Source: Nocardia abscessus NBRC 100374 (lineage in GTDB: Bacteria; Actinomycetota; Actinomycetes; Mycobacteriales; Mycobacteriaceae). From it: 64,000 nucleotides of DNA. The stretch covers positions 62,001 to 126,000 of the forward strand of contig NZ_BAFP01000064.1 in the NCBI RefSeq assembly GCF_000308455.1. The letters run 5' to 3'. Below, in pieces: positions 16,219 through 25,165 of this stretch; position 1 is the first letter of the stretch, and every line of letters starts with the position of its first letter. A program made the position numbers and the translations under genes. The notes beneath the pieces were generated by a model. It was not told the origin of the DNA. It ran no database searches and saw only the letters and a program-made list of their open reading frames with translations.

Positions 16219-17810
16219 GGTTCGGTGCATCGGCTGCTCGGCGCGGCGGGGATCCCCGGCGGGTGCGCTATCCGGCAGCCGCGGGGCACATGGACGTCGG
16301 CCGTGGCGGTCGGCGCCCGTGCGCCGTTGTGGTCGGTGCGGGGATCGCGGGCCTGGCGGCCGCGACGGGGTTGGCCGAACGAGGCTTCCACGTCGAGGTC
16401 ATCGAACGCGAGCGGTACCTGGGTGGACGCGTCGGCGGCTGGGCCGAACACCTGCCCGACCGCAGCGCGGTCGGGATGAACCGTGGCTTCCACGCGTTCT
16501 TCGCGCAGTACTACAACCTCCGGAAACTGCTGGCTCGCACCGATCCGCAGTTAGACAGGCTGCGGCGGCTCGATGACTACCCGCTCATCGATGCCGAGGG
16601 CCGTCGCGACACCTTCCGTCATCTTCCGAGCACCCCGCCTTGGAATGCGCTCGCCTTCGCACTGCGCAGCCCGACCTTTCGCCTTCGCGATCTGATTCGT
16701 ATGGACCCACGCGCTGCCGCGCCGCTGGCCGCGGTCTCGGTCCCGGACATCTACCACCGGATCGACCACCTGGATGCGGAAACGTTCCTGCGTCGCGTCA
16801 ACTTTCCCGACGCAGCCCGCCACCTCGCATTCGAGGTCTTCTCGCGCAGCTTCTTCGTCGCTCCCCAGCACATGTCCGCCGCCGAGCTGGCGACGATGTT
16901 CCACATCTACTTCCTGGGCTCCAGTGAAGGCCTGCTCTTCGATGTGGCAGAAGACAATTTCGATGTCAGCCTGTGGACACCGCTCGCGGACTACCTCACC
17001 GCGCCGCGAGTGCCCGGGCGGCCAGGCACGGTCCGCTTCCACACGGGCGTGTGCGTCGACCGAATCGATACCGATGACACGACCGGGTTCCGCGTGGCAG
17101 ACGACACCGGCGCCGAGATGAAAGCCGACACGGTGGTCTTGGCCGTCGATGTCACCGGGCTGCGCCGGATCGTCGCCGCGTCACCGACACTCGGCGATGC
17201 CCCATGGCGTTCACAGGTAGCCCACATGGCTGTCGCACCGTCCTTCGCCGTGCATCGTCTGTGGCTGAACCAGCCGGTGCGCGCCGACCGTCCGAGCTTC
17301 CTGGGCACCGGAAATCTGGATCCGCTCGACAACATCAGCGTGGTGAACAGGTACGAGAAGCAAGCAGCGGACTGGGCGGGCGGAAACGGTGGAAGCGTCG
17401 TCGAATTGCACGCCTACGCCGTCGCGGACGAGATACCGTGCGACGCGGCACGTCACGAGGTGCGCGACCGGTTGCTGGCCCGGCTGTACGAGATCTACCC
17501 CGAGACTGCCGAGGCCCGCATCGTGGGGGAGAACATGTTGTGGCGGCAGGATTGCCCACGGTATGCGCCTGGAGACTTCGCTCGACGGCCCGGCGTATCG
17601 ACTCCGCACCCCCGGTTGGTCCTGGCCGGCGACGGCATACGGGTCGACCTGCCGGTAGCTTTGATGGAACGGGCCGCGACCACCGGCTGGATCGCGGCCA
17701 ACACGCTCGTGCGTCAGTGGGCGGGCGCGGGGCACTCCCTGCAGACGGTCCCCAGCCATGGCCGATCGGCGATCCTGCGCACGCTCGCCACCCGCCAGAG
17801 GACGCCGTGA
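16215..17810 (+). CDS. crtU: CrtU-like carotenoid phi-ring synthase (desaturase/methyltransferase)
   Basis: A 531-residue FAD-dependent enzyme. The dinucleotide motif AVVVGAGIAGLAAATGLAERG (quoted in part; about residues 36-55) is followed by RGFHAFFAQYYNLRKLL (about 93-109) and MFHIYFLGSSEGLLFDVAED (about 228-247), which fit isorenieratene synthases rather than phytoene desaturase CrtI. These enzymes turn beta-rings into aromatic phi-rings with a methyl shift. The first 30 residues precede the FAD fold and are not conserved-looking. It overlaps crtYd and the Rieske gene by four bases each. Confidence 0.8.
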   Translation: MRFGASAARRGGDPRRVRYPAAAGHMDVGRGGRRPCAVVVGAGIAGLAAATGLAERGFHVEVIERERYLGGRVGGWAEHLPDRSAVGMNRGFHAFFAQYYNLRKLLARTDPQLDRLRRLDDYPLIDAEGRRDTFRHLPSTPPWNALAFALRSPTFRLRDLIRMDPRAAAPLAAVSVPDIYHRIDHLDAETFLRRVNFPDAARHLAFEVFSRSFFVAPQHMSAAELATMFHIYFLGSSEGLLFDVAEDNFDVSLWTPLADYLTAPRVPGRPGTVRFHTGVCVDRIDTDDTTGFRVADDTGAEMKADTVVLAVDVTGLRRIVAASPTLGDAPWRSQVAHMAVAPSFAVHRLWLNQPVRADRPSFLGTGNLDPLDNISVVNRYEKQAADWAGGNGGSVVELHAYAVADEIPCDAARHEVRDRLLARLYEIYPETAEARIVGENMLWRQDCPRYAPGDFARRPGVSTPHPRLVLAGDGIRVDLPVALMERAATTGWIAANTLVRQWAGAGHSLQTVPSHGRSAILRTLATRQRTP

Positions 17811-18817
17811 GCAAACGCGCCGAGTTCGGCAGATGGCCGAAAGACATTCCGCTGCAGCGATTCTCGCCCGAAAAATGGTCCCGGCAGCGGCCGACACACG
17901 CGGATGCGGACCCCGGCCTCATCGCGGCCGCACTGCGATGGTCACAACAGCGGCCATCGGGTAACTGGTACACCTTCGCCGCCAGTCGCAGTGTCGGCCG
18001 CGACCGTCCGTTCGGCACGACCATCTGCGGGGTCGAACTCGTTGCCTGGCGAGACGAGCGGAACATCCTGCACGTCGGTCCGGGCGCGTGTCCGCACCTG
18101 GGAGCACCACTCACCCAGGCGCAGGTCGACGACGCCGCACTGATCTGCCGATGGCACGGTCTGCGGGTAGAAGCAACCGGATCCGCCCGATGGTGTCCGT
18201 ACCCCAGTTACGACGACGGCGTGCTGGCCTGGGTACGGCTGGACGCGATCGGAAAGCAATCACCCGCCGACACACCGATCATCGGCGCCCGCCCCGCCGA
18301 CACCACCGTGCACGCGGTGACGCGTTTGACCGGCGTATGTGAGCCCCGCGACATCATCGCGAATCGACTCGATCCCTGGCACGGCTCATGGCTGCATCCG
18401 TACTCGTTCACCCACTTGGAGGTGGCGCAGGCGCCGCCGCGGCGCGATATCACCGAGGAGAATCATCGGTTCTTGCTCACCGTGACTTTCCGAGTGACCC
18501 GTCGGCTCGGCGTGCCCGTCGAGGCCGAGTTCACCTGTCCGGATCCGCGCACCGTCGTCATGCGAGTCGTCTCCGGTGAGGGAGCGGGAAGCGTGGTCGA
18601 AACCCACGCGACCCCGATGGGTCCCGGACCCGACGGCCGCCCGCGCACCGCGGTGATCGAGGCCGTGATCGCGAACTCGGAGCGGCCGGGGTTCCGGTAC
18701 GCGCGTCGGGCTCTGCCGGTGTTGCGCCCGCTGATGACTCGCGCCGCGACGCGGCTGTGGCGTGACGACATGGCGTACGCCGAGCGCCGGTATCAACTGC
18801 GTACTCACCAGGTGTAG
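17807..18817 (+). CDS. Rieske [2Fe-2S] protein of the carotenoid operon (DUF5914 type)
   Basis: A 336-residue protein with a complete Rieske cluster site: CPHLGAPLTQ (Cys-x-His, about residues 94-103) and CRWHGL (Cys-x2-His, about 113-118). The C-terminal half matches the DUF5914 region found with CrtU in actinobacterial carotenoid clusters. PWHGSWLHPYSF (about 189-200) has His residues that could help hold a mononuclear iron, but a full 2-His-1-carboxylate site was not identified. It may oxygenate the carotenoid or pass electrons to CrtU. The GTG start overlaps the CrtU stop. Confidence 0.75.
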   Translation: MSKRAEFGRWPKDIPLQRFSPEKWSRQRPTHADADPGLIAAALRWSQQRPSGNWYTFAASRSVGRDRPFGTTICGVELVAWRDERNILHVGPGACPHLGAPLTQAQVDDAALICRWHGLRVEATGSARWCPYPSYDDGVLAWVRLDAIGKQSPADTPIIGARPADTTVHAVTRLTGVCEPRDIIANRLDPWHGSWLHPYSFTHLEVAQAPPRRDITEENHRFLLTVTFRVTRRLGVPVEAEFTCPDPRTVVMRVVSGEGAGSVVETHATPMGPGPDGRPRTAVIEAVIANSERPGFRYARRALPVLRPLMTRAATRLWRDDMAYAERRYQLRTHQV

Positions 18818-18866
18818 AGACTGTCTCCAGAGGTAGGCGCGCCCGCCACGGTGGCCTCCAGCATGT

Positions 18867-19473
18867 ATGACGCTTTCGTCACAAAGCTTGGTCGGCACCA
18901 CCGTCGCCTTCAACCGGGACGGATCCTTGATCTCGCACGGCAGGACCATCGGCAGCGGCCGACTCGTCTACAGCAGCTGGCTCACCATGCAGCAGAACGG
19001 CGAGAAGGACCGGAAGGCCTGCGCCTACAACGATTTCGCACTGGTGAAGATCGCGGCGGCGGATCTGGGCAAGGTGAACCCGAGCCTGCCGCACTGGGGC
19101 GGGCCGACCGGAATCAATACCACCGGAGCCGCGGCGGGCGATCGCGTCTACAGCTACGGCAACTCCAGCCTGCGTGGCGGCGTCTCCGGTCTGTCCCCCC
19201 AGGTCGGCGAGAGCGTGAACGATGACCCTGCCGTCGGCGGCTGGACCCACACGCTCAACCGCGCCCACGCCCGGTATTCCCGGCGACAGCGGCAGCGCCT
19301 TCCTCGATCGCGATGGTCGCGCCCTCGGCACCCTGTCGACCCTCGGCATCGCCCTTCCCATCGTCAACCATGTCGGCGACATCGACCAGGAACTGGACTA
19401 CGCCCGAACACATTCCGGCATCTCCGGACTCCGGTTCGTTCTGGGTACCGAACCGTTCGACCCCAACCGATGA
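18867..19473 (+). pseudogene. Decayed trypsin-like serine protease
   Basis: Two frames together encode parts of a secreted trypsin-like protease. The first has LVYSSWLTMQQNGEKDRKAC and YNDFALVKIAAADLGKV, which contains the catalytic Asp; the second continues with TPGIPGDSGSAFLDRDGRAL, which contains the catalytic Ser. The frame changes near 19255-19270. The N-terminus with signal peptide and catalytic His is missing, because the homologous part begins right after the Rieske gene. No functional protease is expected. A sequencing error could explain the frameshift but not the missing N-terminus. Confidence 0.75.
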
Positions 19474-19581
19474 AGGGTCGATGACCATGACACAACGGGG
19501 ATGTCGAGTCTTGGACGTCGAGAATTCGCCGCCGATCGATCGGTGCTCGCACGCGTATTGTGACGAATTCGTCAGAACAAC

Positions 19582-19609
19582 TTGACTGAGACTTTGCGTC
19601 GCATATGAC
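19582..19609 (+). promoter_or_regulatory. Candidate promoter of the PorA-family gene
   Basis: TTGACT (19582-19587), a 16-nt spacer and TATGAC (19604-19609) form a good housekeeping-type promoter inside an AT-rich patch. It would give a leader of about 120 nt before the gene at 19738. Confidence 0.45.
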
Positions 19610-19737
19610 GATATCATCAGTCTTCGGAGGGAGTCGTCGGCCCTCGGCCCTCGCCGAATTCCGGCAGGAGCACTCTGCCGACACAGCGCCCACCGCGGTA
19701 GCTCCAAGGCCGGGTCGAAATTCAAAGGCGAATCCTC

Positions 19738-20796
19738 ATGACCAAGATCGATTACTTTCCTGTGCATCTCGAAGTCGAGCGGGGTGACCAACCGAGCGTC
19801 GAGAGGCGGTCGCGCACTGGATATCTCGGAAATTCCGCGCTCGCGACCGCCGCCCTACTCGCTATGATCGCGATAATCCTGCCGAGCTACGTCGCCGACA
19901 GGCTGATCAAATTCCCTGCTCAGGTTCGGCAGGTGATCGCGTCCGGCACAGGCACGATGGCGGATCTCGATCTGCAGTTACAGGGCAGACTCCACGTCGA
20001 ACGCGACGTCCCGATCGAACTTTCGACCTTGGTGACCACTGTCGGGCCCACAGATTCCGAGACTGTCACACTGCGTGTCACGCAGCAGTCGACGAGGCTG
20101 GACCGCTCGGGCCGGGACAGTCTTCTCGATGCGCTGGTCGACCAGGTGAGCATGAACCGGACCACCCCCGCGGCGCGGCGAAGTCCAGCACTGACGGTTT
20201 TCGAGCCCGGTCAACGTCCGCTCGAGACAGTACGCAACGGGTTGCAGTACAAGTTTCCTTTCGACACCGGCAGGCGCGATTACCCGTACTTCGACGTCAT
20301 CTCCCAACAGGAGATTCGCCTGCGGTACATCGATGAGGCCACTGTGCGAGCGGGACTGCGACTCCTGCATTTCCGCGCCGACATCAACCCGGTCGAGTTG
20401 TCCGGTCTACTGCCGACGCGGGGGCCGCTGACTCTCCCCGCGCGGATGACGGGGCGAACCGGTGACGAGGAATCGGTCACGATGTCGCTGTACTACTCCG
20501 CTACCCGCGACCTCTGGGTCGATCCCGTCACCGGCGCGATCATCGTGGTGAGCGAGCATCAACGTCGGTATCTGGCCACCGCCATAGCCGATCCCGCACC
20601 TGTCACCGTCTTCGACGGCAACCTGCGCTTCGATGAACAGACCATCGACGAAATGATCAGCCAATCGCAGGCAGCACGCGAGCGGATCGCTGCATTGCGA
20701 ACATATGGACCTGTGGCCGCGGCGATCACAGCGATGGTCGCACTGGCTTTCGGTGTCCGGCGACTGACGGCATCGCGACGACACGCTGTGCGGTGA
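19738..20796 (+). CDS. PorA-family (DUF3068) envelope protein
   Basis: A 352-residue protein of the DUF3068/PorA family confined to mycolic-acid bacteria. An N-terminal membrane helix (about residues 34-53, LATAALLAMIAIILPSYVAD) is followed by a long extracytoplasmic domain with repeated beta strands (for example YKFPFDTGRRDYPYFDV near 178-194) and a C-terminal helix (about 324-343) before a basic tail. The family name comes from a porin annotation, but both ends look like inner-membrane anchors. A candidate promoter lies 130 nt upstream. Confidence 0.75.
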   Translation: MTKIDYFPVHLEVERGDQPSVERRSRTGYLGNSALATAALLAMIAIILPSYVADRLIKFPAQVRQVIASGTGTMADLDLQLQGRLHVERDVPIELSTLVTTVGPTDSETVTLRVTQQSTRLDRSGRDSLLDALVDQVSMNRTTPAARRSPALTVFEPGQRPLETVRNGLQYKFPFDTGRRDYPYFDVISQQEIRLRYIDEATVRAGLRLLHFRADINPVELSGLLPTRGPLTLPARMTGRTGDEESVTMSLYYSATRDLWVDPVTGAIIVVSEHQRRYLATAIADPAPVTVFDGNLRFDEQTIDEMISQSQAARERIAALRTYGPVAAAITAMVALAFGVRRLTASRRHAVR

Positions 20797-21104
20797 GCCG
20801 GCTGCCCGACACGCCGCCGCCCCTTCGGCAGCGCGGGCGGGGCCGGCCGGAGGCGGTGCACGCGGCTCGCTCGGGACGCAGGTACGGATCGGCGCGCAGA
20901 TCCAGCACTACTCGGCCCTTTTCGACGAGCGCGCGGAACGCGGATTGCTTTCGCGAGCAACGTGAGCCGGTCATGCCGATGTCAGGATGATCTTTCGGAT
21001 GTGCGTCGTGCGAGGTCAGGGTTCTTCGCCGTCTTCATGATGTCGTAGTGGGGCAGGGTGGGTCGGGCATATACGCCGCCTGACCGGGCAAAGGGCCGTC
21101 CGGT
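20797..21104. other. Intergenic stretch, no convincing gene
   Basis: About 308 bases between two genes that converge. A minus-strand frame contains a protein-like run (AFRALVEKGRVVLDLRADPY) at about 20870-20940, possibly a gene scrap, but no family was recognised. No clear terminator hairpin was found. Confidence 0.35.
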
Positions 21105-21839
21105 TCAGCTTCGGATGCCGAGCGTGCCGGTCCAGGTGGGCGTGTCGAGACCGGCCCGCGCGGCCAGTGCGAACATGGCGGCGAGGTCGTTGTCGGTGCG
21201 TGGTTGGGAATCGTCCTCGGGGTAGTGCTGTGCCTTCAACCGCACCATCGTCTCGGCGAAGGATCGAAGTACGGTCTCGGTGAGAGCGCCACGCTCGGCG
21301 TCGTCGAGCAGTTGTTCACACAGCTCCGGCATACCGGTGTCGGTGGCGTCGAACTCCAGCCGTTCGGCGATCTCGCCGACCGCGTCCACCCGTGTCGTCA
21401 AAGCCGAGATGCCACAGTCGAGTCCGTCGTCGGCCAGATCGTTGGGGTAGGGCGCCCGGTGCCAGGCCCCCTCATCGAACCAGTAGATACAGCCGACCAT
21501 GTAGGCATTGATCAGATCCTGCAGGTAGCGTCGCGGCAACCATTCCGGCGCTCCGGCCAGCAGGTCGATCGCGGGCTCGTACCCCTTGACCTTGCTCGAT
21601 TCGTCTTCTCCGACGAGCACTGCACGGCCGTCGCCGAACCACTTCAGCACCCACCAGGTACAACCGCAGTCGTCCCAGTGCAGGCCGTCGTCATCGATCC
21701 AGTATCCCGAACGATGCTGCTGCGGCTCGAGCTCTTCGTCGCGATCGTAGGTAGCGACCGCTACGGCCGCCCACCGCGCCCACAGCAGCCGCGCATCCGG
21801 CAGATCGGCAGGGCGCCCGGGCCGGTGTAGCTTCGCCAA
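21105..21839 (-). CDS. Hypothetical protein, Trp/Cys-rich
   Basis: A 244-residue soluble protein of no recognised family. The N-terminal half is rich in Trp and has a striking YWIDDDGLHWDDCGCTWWVL segment (about residues 46-65) and YMVGCIYWFDEGAWHRAPYP (about 113-132). The C-terminal half is helical and acidic. The composition resembles SUKH-like or other immunity/antitoxin-type proteins, but no toxin partner lies beside it. It is transcribed away from the esterase at 22139. Confidence 0.6.
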   Translation of the reverse strand: MAKLHRPGRPADLPDARLLWARWAAVAVATYDRDEELEPQQHRSGYWIDDDGLHWDDCGCTWWVLKWFGDGRAVLVGEDESSKVKGYEPAIDLLAGAPEWLPRRYLQDLINAYMVGCIYWFDEGAWHRAPYPNDLADDGLDCGISALTTRVDAVGEIAERLEFDATDTGMPELCEQLLDDAERGALTETVLRSFAETMVRLKAQHYPEDDSQPRTDNDLAAMFALAARAGLDTPTWTGTLGIRS

Positions 21840-21970
21840 TGCAGTTCTCCTGATTCGTGTTCGGTGTCAGCTTCGGCAGCCGCTCCAGCATCTCGTATAC
21901 GCGCAGTATCGCCGACCGCCGCACCTACCTACGCGCCACCATCAGACGCACTGCGCGGTCTTGCCTCTAC

Positions 21971-22075
21971 TTGTGTTGCGCCATCAGGGCAATCGGGCCG
22001 ATTCGTGAGGTGTCCAGACCCAATCCGAACCGGGAGAATGCGCTGCCTTCTTCGGCTTAGCGTTGGCGGAGCTTG
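21971..22075 (+). promoter_or_regulatory. Shared upstream element, copy 2 (before esterase)
   Basis: The same ordered blocks as at 1332-1435: TTGTGT (21971-21976), ATTCGTGAGGT then TCCAGA (22001-22018), and TAGCGTTGGCG followed by AGCTT (22058-22074). The last block lies 81 nt before the esterase start. Because the two downstream genes are not close homologues, the shared leader is unlikely to be simple duplication of a whole gene. Confidence 0.6.
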
Positions 22076-22138
22076 TGCGTCGTCGAGAGCTGAATCGGTG
22101 GCGGGTAGACGAACGTGACGGTTGGAGGAAAGCTAGCG

Positions 22139-23230
22139 ATGAAACCTAGTTCCGACGTCGGCGCCGGACGTGCGGCCGCGTCTGTTGCCGATTCGGGCAG
22201 CGTGCGGGTGAGAATCCGAACAGCTCGGCGCTCCGCGGCTCACGCGCTCGTCGTGCTGGCGGTGACGTTCGCCGTGATCGCAGGACTGGTCACGGCGTCA
22301 CCGCCTGGCAGCGCCGATACCGCGTCGATCACCGGCTCGTGGGCCGAGGACGACCGGACCGTGCAGTTGCGGGTGCATTCCGCGGCGATGGGGCAGGACA
22401 TCATGGTGAAGGTGCTGCGTCCGGCCGACCGTTCGGTGCCGAGGCCGACGTTGTATCTGTTGAACGGTGGCGGTGGTGGACAGGACAGCGCGACCTGGCA
22501 GAAGAACACCGACGTGTTGCGCTTCCTTGCCGACAAGGACGTGAATGTCGTGCAACCGGTGGGTGGGCGCTGGAGCTATTACACCGATTGGCGTGCGCCG
22601 GACCCGAAACTGGGTGTGTACAAATGGAAGACGTTTCTCACCGAAGAGCTGCCGCCGCTGATCGACGCCGAGTTCGGCACCACCGGCGTAAACGCCATCG
22701 CGGGCCTGTCCACCTCCGGAACCTCGGTGCTGCAGCTGCCGATCGCCAAACCCGGGCTGTACCAGGCAGTCGCGGCCTACAGTGGTTGCGCGCAGACCAG
22801 TGACCCGATCGGCCGTGAGTTCATCGAACTCGCTGTCGAAAGCTGGGGCGGCGGCGACACCGAGAACATGTACGGCCCACCCGACGACCCGATGTGGGCG
22901 GCCAACGATCCCTACCTGCACGCCGACCAACTCCGCGGCATCCGCCTGTTCCTGTCCACCGGGACCGGCATTCCGGGCATGTATGACACCTACAACGGCG
23001 CGTATGCCCAGCCGGGGCCGCGTGGCTATCTGAACCAGCTCGTGCTGGGCGGCGTGATCGAGGCTGCGGTGAACTGGTGCACCCACAACATGCGCGACCG
23101 GCTCAACGCTCTCGGTATCCCCGCCACCTATGACTTTCAGCCCACCGGTACCCATTCCTGGGGGTATTGGCAAGAAGCGCTGAAGAATTCGTGGCCGGTC
23201 TTGGCGGAGGGCCTCGGGCTGCCGCTTTGA
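22139..23230 (+). CDS. Ag85-like secreted esterase / mycolyltransferase family
   Basis: A 363-residue protein with an N-terminal membrane or signal segment (about residues 34-56, LVVLAVTFAVIAGLVTASPP) and the putative-esterase fold of antigen 85. PTLYLLNGGGGGQDSATW (about 101-118) is the oxyanion region, GLSTSGTSVLQLP (about 190-202) holds the nucleophile Ser, and GTHSWGYWQEAL near 340-351 supplies the His. Family members transfer mycolic acids or cleave esters in the cell wall. GGAGGAAAG precedes the ATG. The basic stretch before the hydrophobic segment is unusually long for a signal peptide. Confidence 0.82.
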   Translation: MKPSSDVGAGRAAASVADSGSVRVRIRTARRSAAHALVVLAVTFAVIAGLVTASPPGSADTASITGSWAEDDRTVQLRVHSAAMGQDIMVKVLRPADRSVPRPTLYLLNGGGGGQDSATWQKNTDVLRFLADKDVNVVQPVGGRWSYYTDWRAPDPKLGVYKWKTFLTEELPPLIDAEFGTTGVNAIAGLSTSGTSVLQLPIAKPGLYQAVAAYSGCAQTSDPIGREFIELAVESWGGGDTENMYGPPDDPMWAANDPYLHADQLRGIRLFLSTGTGIPGMYDTYNGAYAQPGPRGYLNQLVLGGVIEAAVNWCTHNMRDRLNALGIPATYDFQPTGTHSWGYWQEALKNSWPVLAEGLGLPL

Positions 23231-23384
23231 GCGATGAGTGCAGGATGAGCGCTGGCCGTGAGCGGAATGTCGCGGTGGCAGTGCATCGTCTGGACTCGGC
23301 ATGGTGATAGTCGTCGACCGGCCGAACCCCGGAGGCATTGCGGGAGCGGTGCGAGGCGGTCGGTGAACGCTGGTGAGCGTGGTT

Positions 23385-24197
23385 TCAGTCGGCGGCGAAG
23401 CGTGCGGCGTTGGCTGCGGCCCACCGGGCGAAGGTAGTCGCGGGTCGGCCGGTGACGTCCTGGACGCTGGTGATGGGCAGGGTCGCGGGGTCCGGGTCGA
23501 AACCGCAGAGAACATTGTCGACATACCAGGTCGCGGTGTCGCCCATGGTGGGGGTCAGCGCGGTGATGGTGTCCTCGCGCGAGGACCGGTGCAAGCTGAT
23601 GTCGCGGCCGAGTGCGTCGGCGAGGTGCCGGACCAGGTCTGTGCGAGTGAGGATCTCCGGCCCCGCCAACGGGAAGGCGCGGCCGAGATGGTTGTCGCTC
23701 AGCAGGGCGGTGGCGGCGACGGCGGCGATGTCGTTCATGGCGATGGGCGCGCTCGCGGCTTCGGGCCGCGGATCCCGCACGGCGCCTGAGCGGATCTGGT
23801 GCGACCAGCTGAGGGTGTTCTCCATGAAATCGCCAGGCCACAGGTGGGTCCAGGCCAGGCCGCTGTCCTCGACAGCCATGCAGACGCCGCCCCACCAGCT
23901 CTCCGGTTCGCCGGACAGATCGACGACATGCCGGACACCGGCCGCGCGGGCCAGCGCGAGCACCTCGGTGACACTGTCCGGTGTCGGCGCCAGGTACATC
24001 CGCTCCACACCCGCGAACGCCGCGGGCAGGGTGTCCGGCCGACGCAGGTGGCCCTCAACGACCTCGACCCCAGCGGGCAGCGCTGCCTTCCGTGGGTTGT
24101 TGGTCAGTGCGCGGATATCGTCGACTCCCTGCGCGAGCAGGTGGTCGACGACCTTGCGGCCGATGTTCGCGGTGGCTCCGGTTACCAGGATGGTCAT
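23385..24197 (-). CDS. NmrA-type NAD(P)H-binding protein
   Basis: A 270-residue atypical SDR of the NmrA/QOR2 kind. The nucleotide motif ILVTGATANIGRKV lies at residues 3-16, VDLSGEPES at about 91-99, and HLWPGDFMENTL at about 117-128. It lacks the classical Tyr-x3-Lys pair, as do many NmrA-like redox sensors. GAGAGGG precedes the ATG at 24197. It is divergent from the region before the tiny secreted protein. Confidence 0.78.
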   Translation of the reverse strand: MTILVTGATANIGRKVVDHLLAQGVDDIRALTNNPRKAALPAGVEVVEGHLRRPDTLPAAFAGVERMYLAPTPDSVTEVLALARAAGVRHVVDLSGEPESWWGGVCMAVEDSGLAWTHLWPGDFMENTLSWSHQIRSGAVRDPRPEAASAPIAMNDIAAVAATALLSDNHLGRAFPLAGPEILTRTDLVRHLADALGRDISLHRSSREDTITALTPTMGDTATWYVDNVLCGFDPDPATLPITSVQDVTGRPATTFARWAAANAARFAAD

Positions 24198-24620
24198 CTG
24201 TCCCTCTCCGGTGTGGGTGCTGAACAACCCATCCTGCCAGCCGATTCGAGATCACGGTGCCGGTGAAGAACAGATGACCTTGCGTCGCGGTCGGTCTTCA
24301 CTGTGTGCCGCTCCATGGTGCATCCGATCCGATAACGGCCGTCGGATCCCGTTCGATGTCTTGTCACCGAGAATGTCTCGTCGGCAGGGCGACGCAGTAC
24401 GCCCTCGTGGTATCGAATGCCGAAACGGAAGGCGCAATCAATCGACAGAATAACTGTGCGTATTCAAGTTCATATTTTTGTGAATATCCACGACAAGTTC
24501 GCAAACATTGATCTGAAAGCCTCCAAAATCGGCGTGAATAGTCAGCTGGAGCCCACGGGCCGTGATCTGATCGGCCTCGTCCCGAACCCGGGACGCATCA
24601 CACAGCACCGAGGAATACGT

Positions 24621-24788
24621 ATGAACCGCAAGATTATTCGTCCGTTCGCCGTCGCCGCGTTCACGCTGTCCGCCGTCGCCCTCGGCACCGCCTCCGCGGC
24701 TGCCACCACGGCCACACCCGTGTCGGGCTCGGTGGAAGTGTGCACCGGCATCCCGGTCGGCCCGGTCGAGATCAGCTTCTGCCTGTAA
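24621..24788 (+). CDS. Tiny secreted protein (55 aa)
   Basis: A 55-residue ORF with a clear signal peptide (about residues 1-27, ending TASA-AA) and a mature peptide of under 30 residues containing two Cys (EVCTGIPVG and ISFCL) that could form a disulfide. GAGGAATAC precedes the ATG. The upstream 200 nt are AT-rich and suit a promoter. Such tiny secreted proteins are common in Nocardia, and none has a known role. Confidence 0.65.
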   Translation: MNRKIIRPFAVAAFTLSAVALGTASAAATTATPVSGSVEVCTGIPVGPVEISFCL

Positions 24789-25165
24789 TCGGCCTGCTCA
24801 GTTGTACACGGCGGTGGCGAGGCCGTTCCGGAATCGTCACCGCCGCGCAGCAAGGTCGATCGGCGGCAGCCCAACGGCGCCCAGGCCGTCGGCGATGTGG
24901 TCTTCCGGCGCAAGATCGCACTTCAGGTCGGCGGCTCGGACCTGGCCGGGCTCAGGAGGATTCGGGTGCACGCAGCGCCAACGGCTCTGAGCCCGGACAG
25001 TTGCTCTGCTGACTACCTGATTCTCGTCCTGGCGTTGGTTGTCGGAATCCCTAAACGATCCGGATATCCGTTCCTCTTTCTCACAAGCGGAGGTGGAACG
25101 GCAAGTTCGGCGTTCGAGGTAGCGTAAGTCCCTGCCCAGTGGCCTATGGGTGGTAAGGAGTCACA
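24789..25165. other. Intergenic stretch, no convincing gene
   Basis: About 377 bases. Short plus-strand frames exist but show no family and shadow-like composition. The right end must hold the promoter of the PucR-type gene, whose ATG follows GGTAAGGAG. Confidence 0.35.

Noticed and set aside
16215..17810. Phytoene desaturase (CrtI) as identity of the FAD enzyme
   Set aside because: The QYYNL and MFHIYFLG segments and the cyclase/Rieske neighbours fit CrtU better than CrtI.
20726..20974. Minus-strand ORF with AFRALVEKGRVVLDLRADPY
   Set aside because: Considered as a YlxR-like or other small protein, but the key motifs are absent and the rest is Arg/Pro-rich like a shadow frame.
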